Notes: generated by a model from the letters alone, not told the origin. 38,324 nt of DNA from Candidatus Peregrinibacteria bacterium (GCA_003153355.1 PLYH01000003.1:1-38324); one strand, 5' to 3'. Counted from the first letter of the stretch, positions 6,086 to 13,994 are shown. Made by a program: numbers and translations.

Positions 6086-7432
6086 ATGCAAAAGCACAAC
6101 TCGAATTTTTCAGGGAACTCAAATAACAGCAACAGCGGATCAGGCGGCGGTGGCCGTTCAAGCGGCGGAGGCGGAGGTTACTCACGCGGCGGTTATGGAG
6201 GAAAATCTTACGGCGGAGGTCGCTCCGGCGGCGGTTCTTCTTATGGCGGCGGACGCAGCCGTTTTGGAAAAGGCAATTTCCGTGCGCCAATGCAAAAGAG
6301 CAGACGCATGGCCGGTTCTACCATCAACGTCAGTCTTTTGATCAACAAAGTGAATGACGACGCATTTTTGAAACCGACCGAACATGTGCTTCAGCACCAG
6401 TTCGATGATTTTAAAATGGATCCGCGCATCAAAAATAACGTCAAACAGAAAGGTTATATCAGTCCGACGCCGATTCAGGATGTTTCCATTCCGGTAGGTC
6501 TGGAAGGAAAAGACGTGATCGGCATTGCGAATACCGGAACCGGAAAAACGGCGGCATTTTTGATTCCGCTTTTGAACAAGATGCTTGATAACCGCTTACA
6601 AAAAGCGCTGATTCTTGCTCCGACTCGTGAACTGGCTCTTCAGATCAGCGATGAATTGCGTGAATTCGGCAAGGGTTTCAACCTTGCTTCGATTCTCTGC
6701 ATCGGCGGAAGCAACATCATGCATCAGATCCGCATGCTCAGACAGCCTCATAATTTTATTATCGGAACTCCGGGAAGAATTCTTGATCTCATCGACCGAC
6801 GTCTTCTTCACCTGGAACATTTTAAGAATGTCGTCCTTGATGAAGCTGACCGCATGGTTGATATGGGTTTCATCAATGACATCCGCATGATCCTCAGCAA
6901 ATTGCCAAAGGAACGCCAGTCATTTTTCTTTACGGCCACTCTTGAAGCGAAAGTTGAAGAACTGATCCGTCAGTTCATGATCAGTCCGGTGAAAGTTTCC
7001 GTGAAGATGCGCGATACTGCTGCGAACGTGGAACAGGATATCGTTCACGTGCCGAAAGATAACCAGGGGAAACTGAATGTTCTGATTGAACTTTTGAGAA
7101 AGCCCGGTTTTGACCGCGTGCTTGTGTTCGGCCGCACTAAACACGGCGTGGAAAAAGTCGCGAAAGCTCTTCTGGCGGCCGGAGTGAAATCCGACTCCAT
7201 TCACGGCAATAAATCTCAGAACTACCGCCAAAAGGCTCTCCTAAGGTTCAAAAAAGGTGAGATCAAAGCTTTGGTGGCAACCGACGTGGCAGCGCGCGGA
7301 CTGGACATCAGTAACGTGAGCCACGTGATCAATTTTGACATTCCGGCGACTTACGAAGATTACGTTCACCGCATCGGCCGAACCGGCCGAGCCGATCGCA
7401 AGGGCGTGGCATTAACTTTTGTCACTCAATAA
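6086..7432 (+). CDS. DEAD-box RNA helicase with N-terminal Gly/Arg-rich extension
   Basis: This is a 448-residue ATP-dependent RNA helicase. Residues 1-70 are a low-complexity Gly/Ser/Arg/Tyr region with RGG- and YGG-like repeats. The core carries the Q-motif region (SPTPIQ), ANTGTGKT (about 149-156), PTRELA (about 179), DEAD (about 252-255), TAT in place of SAT (about 282), ARGLD (about 411) and HRIGRTGR (428-435). The protein ends only 13 residues after motif VI, so the last part of the second RecA lobe is minimal. Expected roles are RNA unwinding in ribosome assembly or mRNA turnover, perhaps in condensates. It has a strong promoter and a long structured leader. The 7439 gene follows after 6 nt. 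Confidence 0.92.
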   Translation: MQKHNSNFSGNSNNSNSGSGGGGRSSGGGGGYSRGGYGGKSYGGGRSGGGSSYGGGRSRFGKGNFRAPMQKSRRMAGSTINVSLLINKVNDDAFLKPTEHVLQHQFDDFKMDPRIKNNVKQKGYISPTPIQDVSIPVGLEGKDVIGIANTGTGKTAAFLIPLLNKMLDNRLQKALILAPTRELALQISDELREFGKGFNLASILCIGGSNIMHQIRMLRQPHNFIIGTPGRILDLIDRRLLHLEHFKNVVLDEADRMVDMGFINDIRMILSKLPKERQSFFFTATLEAKVEELIRQFMISPVKVSVKMRDTAANVEQDIVHVPKDNQGKLNVLIELLRKPGFDRVLVFGRTKHGVEKVAKALLAAGVKSDSIHGNKSQNYRQKALLRFKKGEIKALVATDVAARGLDISNVSHVINFDIPATYEDYVHRIGRTGRADRKGVALTFVTQ

Positions 7433-7438
7433 GTCCTC

Positions 7439-8125
7439 ATGCACGGACAAAAAATTGATGATTTTGTCTCGGGGCTGAATGCGGATGAAATTCTTGAAAG
7501 AATTCAAAAAAGTCTTCCTTCAAAAGATCATCCGGTTTATCCGTTTACGGTTCTTTACCTCGCGGTGAATGAACTCATGAACGCAGAAATAAAAACTCTG
7601 GAACATCTCCGTGACGAACATCTGGCAAAATTTCTGAGCACTTTAAACATTGCTTTTGTTTCACTTTTTGCCGATGCTTTTATCGATAAAAACGATTCGT
7701 GGAAGCCTCTTTTTCAGACCCGTGTCAAAAACCAGGGCATCCAGTCACTGATGGGAATCGCCATTCACATCGGCGACGACTTGATGATGGCGATTCAGAC
7801 AACCGCTCACGTCATGCAAAAAAAATACGGCATCGATATTTTTCAAAACCGAGAATATCACCGGATTTACCGAACTCTGCGCCCGAAACTGATGGAGGTT
7901 TTTTCTTTAACACTTGAAATGTTTCCGAATAAATCTTCGCATGTCCGTCATTTCCGGCTTTTCAAAAACTTCGGAACGCTGATGATGCGGATTTCGCGGG
8001 CGATCGTTTGGTGGACCGCGAAAACTTCGATTCGTCACCCCATGCTGAGGCGTCCCCTGAGGGCGATGATGCAAACTTTGACGCTGATCACTTTAAAAAC
8101 TCTGGAATCGCTGGGAAAGGGGTGA
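7439..8125 (+). CDS. Conserved-looking helical protein, possibly DUF5995-like
   Basis: This 228-residue, mainly alpha-helical protein has no signal peptide or clear membrane helix. A central stretch, '...FADAFID..DSW...F......QSLMGIAIHIGDDLMMAIQTTAH', resembles DUF5995 proteins, where a 'LLGxNAHIxxDL' segment forms a His/Asp-containing helix; the resemblance is by eye and tentative. The C-terminus is rich in Arg and hydrophobic residues. It starts 6 nt after the DEAD-box helicase stop and ends in TGA, so it is probably co-transcribed with the helicase. Function unknown. Confidence 0.7.
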   Translation: MHGQKIDDFVSGLNADEILERIQKSLPSKDHPVYPFTVLYLAVNELMNAEIKTLEHLRDEHLAKFLSTLNIAFVSLFADAFIDKNDSWKPLFQTRVKNQGIQSLMGIAIHIGDDLMMAIQTTAHVMQKKYGIDIFQNREYHRIYRTLRPKLMEVFSLTLEMFPNKSSHVRHFRLFKNFGTLMMRISRAIVWWTAKTSIRHPMLRRPLRAMMQTLTLITLKTLESLGKG

Positions 8126-8132
8126 ATTTGTG

Positions 8133-8161
8133 TTGGATTTTTTCTGCGGACCTGTTAAATT
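8133..8161 (+). promoter_or_regulatory. Predicted promoter of the acyltransferase-like gene
   Basis: TTGGAT (8133-8138), a 17-nt spacer and TAAATT (8156-8161), preceded by a TGn extended -10. The start point would be about 20 nt before the ATG at 8189. Confidence 0.5.
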
Positions 8162-8188
8162 GCTGTCTTCCCGTATTATTTGAAGCAT

Positions 8189-9235
8189 ATGAATAAATTG
8201 CTTACAGGAGCCGCTGAAGCCGTGGGGCACGCAGCCAAGATTGTTGTCAGCCGCACAGGAAAAATCGCCGAAAGAATGTTTCTTCCCGTTATGCGCATTG
8301 CTTTGGAGCGCAATGAGTTGGAAAAACTCGATATCCCGACACTTTATAAAATTCTTGAGGAACAGGCCGCTGAATCTGCCGGGCCGGTCCAGACCGTTCA
8401 GGAGAGTGTGAAAGGACAAATCGCATTTCTTTATGAAATTTCCCGAGCCATTGCCAGCGTGCGCGGGAAAAATCTGCACCACATGGATGCGAACAAGATC
8501 ATTAAAGATTGCGAAGAAGGTTTTTTGGACAGAATGAAAACGATGGGAATGGAGGTTCATTATGAATCCGAAGTGAGTCCGGAAGAAATCGCAAAAAAAC
8601 CTTCGCTGATTTTAGCGACGCATCAGGGCGGAGGCTGGGAAAATTATCTGGCCCAGGCGATTACCGGCATTGAATGCGGCATAGTGGCGAAAGGCGAGCT
8701 CATGAAGATGCCTTTTATCGGCGATGGCTTACGCAGTAAAAAAGCCATTGGCGTTGACCGTAAGATGCTCAACAATCCAAAAAAGAGACGGATTGAGATC
8801 GACCGCATTGCAGCCGGACTCGTTCAACATCTGGAAGCCGGAGAAAATATGCTGGTGTTTTTTGAAGGCACGCGAAGCGATGACGGCGAAATTGCCGCGA
8901 CTAAAGGCCGCAAAGCCTGGGCAAATGATTTGCTGGCGGCCGTTGACAGAATCTGGGCTGAAAAAACTTCTTCAAAAGATTTTCAAAAATTACTGCTCGT
9001 TTTCCATACCATGACGGCGATGCCGGACGTTCCTGAAAAAGATTTTTTCCTGAGCAGGTTCCGTCTGGGTTCAGCTTTAGGCGCAAAACTGGTAAAAGCT
9101 GACGGCTTAAAAACAAAGGATTCTAGCGATCTTTATGACCCAACAACGCTGTTTGGAAAAGCGCGTTCGGAATTAAAAGATATGCTCATCCGTCTTATCT
9201 TGAAACACGACGGGAAGCATTCAGCTGATAAATAA
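8189..9235 (+). CDS. PlsC-like acyltransferase with altered catalytic box
   Basis: This 348-residue protein resembles 1-acylglycerol-3-phosphate acyltransferases. It has LATHQGGGWEN (His 145), 'VAKGELMKMPFIGDGLRSKKAIGVDR' (about 166-191, the family's second block) and FFEGTRSDDG (224-233, equivalent to FPEGTR). In PlsC the first block is HX4D; here the residue five after His 145 is Trp 150, followed by Glu 151, so the catalytic Asp is replaced or shifted. The N-terminal 130 residues are an extra helical region. A TTG start three codons upstream (8180) is possible but the ATG is preferred. It may acylate a lipid precursor, use a different acceptor, or be inactive. Confidence 0.75.
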   Translation: MNKLLTGAAEAVGHAAKIVVSRTGKIAERMFLPVMRIALERNELEKLDIPTLYKILEEQAAESAGPVQTVQESVKGQIAFLYEISRAIASVRGKNLHHMDANKIIKDCEEGFLDRMKTMGMEVHYESEVSPEEIAKKPSLILATHQGGGWENYLAQAITGIECGIVAKGELMKMPFIGDGLRSKKAIGVDRKMLNNPKKRRIEIDRIAAGLVQHLEAGENMLVFFEGTRSDDGEIAATKGRKAWANDLLAAVDRIWAEKTSSKDFQKLLLVFHTMTAMPDVPEKDFFLSRFRLGSALGAKLVKADGLKTKDSSDLYDPTTLFGKARSELKDMLIRLILKHDGKHSADK

Positions 9236-9248
9236 AAACATTCCGTGC

Positions 9249-9593
9249 TTATTGGATCATTTTCTTGAGCTCTCCGCTTTGGAAAAGTTCATCCACAATG
9301 TCAACGCCGCCGATGAAATTTCCTTTGATGAAGATCTGAGGCAGGGTCGGCCAGTCGGTGTAATCTTTGATCGCTTCGCGCATCTCAAAATCTTCCAGAA
9401 CGTTAAAACCCTGGAACGGAACTTTCAGTTCTTCAAAGATATCTTTCACCCGCGCGCTGAAGCGGCACAACGGTTCTTCGGGTGTTCCTTTCATGAAAAC
9501 AAAAATCGGATGGCTGTTGATGAGCTGTTCGATCCTTTTATGATGATCGCTGGTGACCGTGATTTTTACGTCGGAATCATTATCATTGTTCAT
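9249..9593 (-). CDS. grxD: Monothiol glutaredoxin (Grx4/GrxD type) with CRFS active site
   Basis: This 114-residue protein matches the Grx4 family along its whole length: FVFMKGTPEEP, the active-site Cys 43, ARV, 'GFNVLEDFEMREAIKDYTDWPTLPQIFIKG' with the cis-Pro TLPQ, and GGVDIVDEL. Family members carry, bind or deliver [2Fe-2S] clusters, normally with a CGFS motif and often with BolA as partner. Here the motif reads CRFS (codons TGC CGC TTC AGC), replacing the invariant Gly. Its ATG overlaps the bolA stop as ATGA, a coupled pair. The gene converges on the acyltransferase, 13 nt apart. Confidence 0.9.
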   Translation of the reverse strand: MNNDNDSDVKITVTSDHHKRIEQLINSHPIFVFMKGTPEEPLCRFSARVKDIFEELKVPFQGFNVLEDFEMREAIKDYTDWPTLPQIFIKGNFIGGVDIVDELFQSGELKKMIQ

Positions 9594-9835
9594 AGGGCGG
9601 AGGTTTTAATGTTAATGGAATGGAGCTCACCTGATTTGATAAGTTCGTCAAAAGCGGCATAAACCATTTTATGCTGTTCAATGAGCGTTTTATTTTTAAA
9701 ATCGGCAGCCGTTACTTTGACGCTCAGATGCATACCGTCTTCGCCGTCTGTGATTTCAAATTCACCTTTGGGAAAAGATTTTTGAAGGCATTGTTCCATT
9801 TCGTCCACGAGCAGCTGGTTGATGGCCTGGCACAT
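9590..9835 (-). CDS. BolA-family protein
   Basis: This 81-residue protein has the BolA/IbaG layout: an N-terminal helix, a strand-rich middle (FEITDGEDGMHLSVKV), the 'FKNKTLIEQHKMVYAAF' helix and a C-terminal 'GELHSINIKTSAL' strand with the conserved His near the end. BolA proteins pair with monothiol glutaredoxins to hold or hand over Fe-S clusters. The direct ATGA overlap with the glutaredoxin gene supports that partnership strongly. It has its own promoter in the 73-nt gap after the UvrD-like gene. Confidence 0.88.
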   Translation of the reverse strand: MCQAINQLLVDEMEQCLQKSFPKGEFEITDGEDGMHLSVKVTAADFKNKTLIEQHKMVYAAFDELIKSGELHSINIKTSAL

Positions 9836-9860
9836 AAATTTTGGATAGGTTCAGGTAGGA

Positions 9861-9890
9861 ATTGTAGCGCGGGAATGCGGATTGGCGCAA
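9861..9890 (-). promoter_or_regulatory. Predicted promoter of the bolA-glutaredoxin pair
   Basis: The minus strand reads TTGCGC (9890-9885), an 18-nt spacer and TACAAT (9866-9861). The start point would be about 20 nt before the ATG at 9835. It could allow the pair to be expressed apart from the upstream repair genes. Confidence 0.5.
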
Positions 9891-9908
9891 GCCCGGGTTT
9901 GATGAAAA

Positions 9909-11594
9909 TCACCAGATCGTAAGCTGTTTTTTCTTCCAGATTTTTTTATTGCTGATTTTTTCTGGCTGAATTTCCATCAGGTGATCGGAAATTTCTTTGA
10001 GAAATTTTGAAGGTTCCACGATTTTGTCCCGTTTGGTTTTGGCATACGTCAGAAAAACTCTTTCTTTGGCGCGAGTCAGGCCAACATACATCAAACGCCT
10101 CTCTTCTTCCAGATTCTGCTGAACATCGGCTGTTTTGGACAGATACGGCAATATGCCTTCCTCCACTCCGGCGATGAAAACCACAGGAAATTCCAAGCCT
10201 TTTGATGCGTGGATGGACATGAGCGTTACGGCTTCCATCCGCGGATCATAGGCATCGGCTTCCTGGAGAAGCTTCAGTTCGTCAAAAAAAAATTTGAGAT
10301 TTTGAGGACCGGTTTGTTCATCAAACTGCGTGGCAAAATTCATCAGGTGTAAAATGTTTTCCGATTGTTCGAATTGTTCCAAATGGAAAGTTGAAAGAAT
10401 GGTTTTGATGGTTTGTGCCGGATTTTGTTCCCCGATGTTTTGGCGGAATGTCTGATACTGCTGTTGAAAACCCTGATATTGAGATTGGAGTTCCTGTGGA
10501 AGATGCCCGGGATCGAGCGCACACATGAGATGCTGGATGACCGTTGTGATTTCGTCTTCCATAAACCAGCTTTTCTCTGCGAGGCGTTGGGAAGGAAGTC
10601 CTTCTTTTTTGAGTGCGGTTGCCAAAAGTTTTCCCTGGTGATTGGTCCGGTAAATGACGGCGATGTCGGTAAAATGGCAGTGTTCGTCGTATTCATGACC
10701 GGTTTTTTGGTCATGATCGATCATGGTGGTTCCGCCGACGAGCTTATTGATTTCTTTGGCGATAAAAATGGCTTCGCTGAGCGGTGACTGGCATGGCAGA
10801 AAAGAGATTTTTGGCCCTTGTTTGGCAACGCTGCGAAGATTTTTATGAACGCGCCGGGTGTTGTGTTCGATGAGTGCATTGGCACAATCGACAATATTGG
10901 GCGTTGAACGGTAATTTTCTTCCAAACGGAAAACTTTGGTTCCCGGAAAATCTTTTTCAAAACGCAGAAAATGTTCCACGTCGGCTCCGCGAAAAGCGTA
11001 AATGGCCTGGTCAGGATCGCCGATGGCGCAAAGTTTTGTCATAGGACCGGTGAGCTTTTGGATAAGCTGATATTGAACTTCATTCACGTCCTGATATTCG
11101 TCCACAAAAAGGTAGCGGATTTTTTGATGAAGCTGATGAGTCAATTGAGCGTTGCCGTTCAGGAGTTCGAGCGATTTCGTAAGGATGCCGTCAAAATCCA
11201 GCGCTTTGAGTTCTGCAAGTCTTCGTTTATATAATTCGATGTCTTCCCCTGCCGCTTTGAAAATTTCCTGCTGTTCTTTTTTTGAAAGAATTCTCTGGTT
11301 TTCGTCGAGATTTGCGCGGAGGATCTGTAAACAAAATGAGTGAAACGTTCCGGCGAACGGAAGTTTTGAGTTTGGCGGAAGAAGTTTCTTTAAGCGCTGC
11401 GCCAGCTCTTCCCCGGTCTTGCGTGTGAAAGTGATGGCGAGGATTTCTTCAGGTTTTGCCAGATTTTTCTGAATGAGCGCCGCGATTTTTTGCGTGATCG
11501 TGTGGGTTTTTCCAGTACCGGGTCCTGCGACGATGAGAAGATGTCCTTCATTATAGGCAACGGCTTCTTGTTGTTGTGGATTGAGCTGGGTCAT
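9909..11594 (-). CDS. UvrD/PcrA-like superfamily-1 DNA helicase (short form)
   Basis: This 561-residue 3'-5' DNA helicase contains MTQLNPQQQEAV, Walker A GPGTGKT (24-30), TFTRKTGEEL, GTFHSFC, VDEYQDVN (Walker B), GDPDQAIYAFRGAD, ENYRSTPNI, MSIHASKGLEFPVVFIAGVEEG and YVGLTRAKERV. All core motifs are present, but the length is well below the usual 720, so the 1B/2B inserts are reduced. The ATG at 11594 is preferred because the longer frame upstream lies inside the PHP gene and encodes unrelated sequence. It follows the EndoQ-like gene after 22 nt and is presumably co-transcribed and involved in repair. Confidence 0.9.
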   Translation of the reverse strand: MTQLNPQQQEAVAYNEGHLLIVAGPGTGKTHTITQKIAALIQKNLAKPEEILAITFTRKTGEELAQRLKKLLPPNSKLPFAGTFHSFCLQILRANLDENQRILSKKEQQEIFKAAGEDIELYKRRLAELKALDFDGILTKSLELLNGNAQLTHQLHQKIRYLFVDEYQDVNEVQYQLIQKLTGPMTKLCAIGDPDQAIYAFRGADVEHFLRFEKDFPGTKVFRLEENYRSTPNIVDCANALIEHNTRRVHKNLRSVAKQGPKISFLPCQSPLSEAIFIAKEINKLVGGTTMIDHDQKTGHEYDEHCHFTDIAVIYRTNHQGKLLATALKKEGLPSQRLAEKSWFMEDEITTVIQHLMCALDPGHLPQELQSQYQGFQQQYQTFRQNIGEQNPAQTIKTILSTFHLEQFEQSENILHLMNFATQFDEQTGPQNLKFFFDELKLLQEADAYDPRMEAVTLMSIHASKGLEFPVVFIAGVEEGILPYLSKTADVQQNLEEERRLMYVGLTRAKERVFLTYAKTKRDKIVEPSKFLKEISDHLMEIQPEKISNKKIWKKKQLTIW

Positions 11595-11616
11595 AGCGAG
11601 TTGGGTTCGCCGTCGA

Positions 11617-12903
11617 TTAGAAAAGAGGCATCTGGTCCTGGAGCTGCGGTCTTTTGCCATCGGCAAAAATTTTGATGACGCCGAATTTTCCGTCGTAGCC
11701 GGGTTCGATATGAATTTTCCCGGTGCGGACTCTTTGGACCGCCTCGGCGATGAGCGGACTTGAAGCTTTTTGGATCGCATCCAGAGGCGCATCTAAAAGG
11801 ATATAAAACTCATTGCCGACTTTTCCGATAAGTTCCATATATTGCAGCATGACTTTTTTTGACGACGTGGAAGTTTCCAAAACATCGGCCAGGATCTCAG
11901 ACAGCGGAACAAGATGTCGGAAAGGAATTTTATTCGGACGGTCACCGATTTTCCGGTCAGCCAATGTCTCGACACGGTTCATCACGCCGATAATAATTTT
12001 CTTGCCGCACTTGGGACAGATGCCGTCGAGTTTTTTGGTTTCTTCCGGCGTGAGGGAAACATTGCAGTTCATGTGGCCGTCCAGATGGTATTTCCCTTCT
12101 TCGGGATAAAATTCCACGGTTTCTATAAAGCGCTTGGGGTCGCCTTTTTTTAGGGCGTCCAATATTTCAAAATAGGAAAGTTCACAATGAAAACGATTGG
12201 CTTCGCGTCCGAGTTTTCCAGGTGAATGCGCGTCGGAATTGGAAACGAGCGTCACATTATCCAGTTGTGAAAGCCTCCAGTTCATGGCCGGATCGGAAGA
12301 CAAACCAGTTTCAATCGCAGTGATGTTCGGCGTGAATTCTTCAAAACATTCCTCCAGACTATTGAAGCCGGAACTATGGCCGAGCACTCCAAAATGCGGC
12401 GTCCACGCGTGCGCGGGAATGATCATGCAGTCGGGCGAAGCTTCCAGCGCAATTTTCACGAGCTCTTTGGCATCCAGACCTAAAATGGGGCGGCCGTCTG
12501 CCATTAAATTCCCGACTTTGCTTAACGTTTCATTAATTTTTGCGGCCGCAGAAAAAGACGGCGCTGCAAGAATCATGTGAACTTTGCGGACTTTGCCGTT
12601 TTTGGAATAGATGCAGCTGATTTCCACCGTCAGCAAAAATCTCATGATGGAGCGGCATGAAGGCGGAACTTCTTTCACCATTTCCGCTTCAAGTTCGGGT
12701 TTAAGTTTGAAAAGTCCCGGCTCTGCTTCCTCCAGTTTTTCGCGGATCTCTTTGAACCACGCCGGATGTGTAAAATCTCCTGTTCCTATAACCTGAATGC
12801 CTTTGATCTGGCCCCATTTATATAAACTCACCAGGTTCATCTCTTTGCTGGTGGCTCTTGAGTAGTGCGAGTGGATATGAAAATCCGCTATAAAATCCAT
12901 CAT
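11617..12903 (-). CDS. PHP-domain phosphoesterase, endonuclease Q-like
   Basis: This 428-residue protein starts DFHIHSHYS (metal His 9 and His 11). It has TGDFTHP (Asp 43), VEISCIY (Glu 94), IPAHAWTP (His 165), NSDAHSP (Asp 224, His 226) and a zinc-finger region HMNC...CPKCG (Cys 280, 296, 299). This is the TIGR00375 type of PHP protein, the family in which endonuclease Q was characterised in Thermococcales and some Bacillus; that enzyme nicks DNA 5' of deaminated bases such as uracil and hypoxanthine. The domain order matches EndoQ. Placement directly upstream of a UvrD-like helicase supports a repair role. Met 1 and Met 2 are both possible starts. Confidence 0.82.
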   Translation of the reverse strand: MMDFIADFHIHSHYSRATSKEMNLVSLYKWGQIKGIQVIGTGDFTHPAWFKEIREKLEEAEPGLFKLKPELEAEMVKEVPPSCRSIMRFLLTVEISCIYSKNGKVRKVHMILAAPSFSAAAKINETLSKVGNLMADGRPILGLDAKELVKIALEASPDCMIIPAHAWTPHFGVLGHSSGFNSLEECFEEFTPNITAIETGLSSDPAMNWRLSQLDNVTLVSNSDAHSPGKLGREANRFHCELSYFEILDALKKGDPKRFIETVEFYPEEGKYHLDGHMNCNVSLTPEETKKLDGICPKCGKKIIIGVMNRVETLADRKIGDRPNKIPFRHLVPLSEILADVLETSTSSKKVMLQYMELIGKVGNEFYILLDAPLDAIQKASSPLIAEAVQRVRTGKIHIEPGYDGKFGVIKIFADGKRPQLQDQMPLF

Positions 12904-12929
12904 AAAATCATGACGAAAACATCACCATC

Positions 12930-12958
12930 ATCCTAGCTGCGGACCGGTTATTTTACAA
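12930..12958 (-). promoter_or_regulatory. Predicted promoter of the EndoQ-UvrD operon
   Basis: The minus strand reads TTGTAA (12958-12953), a 17-nt spacer and TAGGAT (12935-12930), 27 nt before the first ATG. The -35 box overlaps the stop codon of the upstream lysozyme-like gene. Confidence 0.4.
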
Positions 12959-13930
12959 ATTCTTGTTGTAGTAATACGTGACGTTTTTGAGCCAGGTGGT
13001 CGGGTGGTCGTTGCCGCTGTAGATCTGTGCTGCGCGGTAACTCGGGAAGGTGCCCCCATATCCATTGACCCATAACTGTTTAAAATAGTCATGGCTTTGC
13101 TGCGGAGTTTGAAAATGCATGAACTGGCCGTTCTTTTTAATGCCGAAGCAGTTATTGAACAAAGCGGAACCGCGGGTGTCAGCACAGTTATGCGTTTCTG
13201 TCATGGCCACAGCCATGCTTAATTTATCCAGGTCAACGCTCAAAGGTTTGGCCGGGGTTGCTGTTTTGGCAGGAGCTGGCTTTACAGGAGCCGGAGGGCT
13301 CACAGGAGGAGAGACTTTTTTGATCACTGGCTTGGCCGGCTGTGGAGTTTGCTGCACTGCTGGCTGTGACTGCGTAGGTTGTTTTGGGATTGGGGTCGAA
13401 ACGGCAGCTACGTTCGTTGAAATTATGGTTGGTACCGGCTGGGTTTGAACCACTGGCACTGGCGTTGGTGACGGAGCAGGCGCTGGAGCGGGAGCCGCGG
13501 TTTGAACCACTGTAAGCGCAGGATTTTGCTGAATCGGCGTGAACCCCTGGACACTGGGCTGCTGCGGAGGAGATTGATCACCTGTGTTTTCCGAAGATGC
13601 ATCAGCTGGCGTTTGAGAAGAGCCTTCGTCCGCCGGCAAAACGCCAGCTTCAAAATCATTGCCTTCGTTGACGCATTTCTGAATATCAACCGGCTGGTTG
13701 TTGTTTTGCGGTGCCGGCATCTGCATACCTGGCGGCAAAACGCCGGCAATAAAACCGTCGGTTTGTACTTTTGAGGAACATTGCTGGATGACCATTCCAT
13801 GTACAATCGCCGCTCCTGTTGAAAGACCGATGATTCCGATCACGATGTTCGCAACCGTCCGGACGATTTTTGTTCTCAAGTTTTTTTGCTCCTTCACCTG
13901 CGGAGCCGACGTAAGTTCATTCATAATCAC
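12953..13930 (-). CDS. Membrane-anchored protein with C-terminal lysozyme-like domain
   Basis: This 325-residue protein has one membrane helix at about residues 24-47 and then roughly 180 residues of Pro/Ala/Gln/Thr-rich linker that would extend outward. A C-terminal domain from about residue 230 contains 'AVAMTETHNCADTRGSALFNNCFGIK', 'HDYFKQLW' and 'NDHPTTWLKNVTYYYN'. This pattern matches small lysozyme/transglycosylase-fold peptidoglycan hydrolases, with the Glu in TETHNC as likely catalytic acid and two nearby cysteines that could be disulfide-bonded. Start ATG at 13930; another at 13924 is possible. It is transcribed from a near-perfect promoter shared back to back with the deacetylase gene. 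Confidence 0.75.
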   Translation of the reverse strand: MIMNELTSAPQVKEQKNLRTKIVRTVANIVIGIIGLSTGAAIVHGMVIQQCSSKVQTDGFIAGVLPPGMQMPAPQNNNQPVDIQKCVNEGNDFEAGVLPADEGSSQTPADASSENTGDQSPPQQPSVQGFTPIQQNPALTVVQTAAPAPAPAPSPTPVPVVQTQPVPTIISTNVAAVSTPIPKQPTQSQPAVQQTPQPAKPVIKKVSPPVSPPAPVKPAPAKTATPAKPLSVDLDKLSMAVAMTETHNCADTRGSALFNNCFGIKKNGQFMHFQTPQQSHDYFKQLWVNGYGGTFPSYRAAQIYSGNDHPTTWLKNVTYYYNKNL

Positions 13931-13939
13931 GCAAAAAGA

Positions 13940-13967
13940 TTGTCTTCGTTCTCAGGAGGGGTATTAT
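13940..13967 (+). promoter_or_regulatory. Predicted promoter of the polysaccharide deacetylase
   Basis: TTGTCT (13940-13945), a 16-nt spacer and TATTAT (13962-13967). The -10 box overlaps that of the opposing promoter. The predicted start point is about 21 nt before the TTG at 13995, supporting that start. Confidence 0.45.
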
Positions 13968-13990
13968 AGGGCAAAATCATCATCTGTCAA
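13963..13990 (-). promoter_or_regulatory. Near-perfect promoter of the lysozyme-like gene
   Basis: The minus strand reads TTGACA (13990-13985), a 16-nt spacer and TATAAT (13968-13963), both consensus. The start point is about 26 nt before the ATG at 13930. Confidence 0.75.
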
Positions 13991-13994
13991 TACT

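Noticed and set aside
9252-9662. 136-residue frame antisense to the glutaredoxin and bolA genes
   Set aside because: Shadow of two clearly conserved, translationally coupled genes.
11595-11792. Longer N-terminus for the UvrD-like helicase
   Set aside because: The additional 66 residues overlap the end of the PHP gene, are low in hydrophobic pattern and unlike the family; the ATG at 11594 starts the conserved MTQLNPQQ.
13698-13994. Longer N-terminus for the polysaccharide deacetylase
   Set aside because: The upstream frame lies antisense inside the lysozyme-like gene, and would bury the lipoprotein signal peptide; the predicted promoter lies after it.
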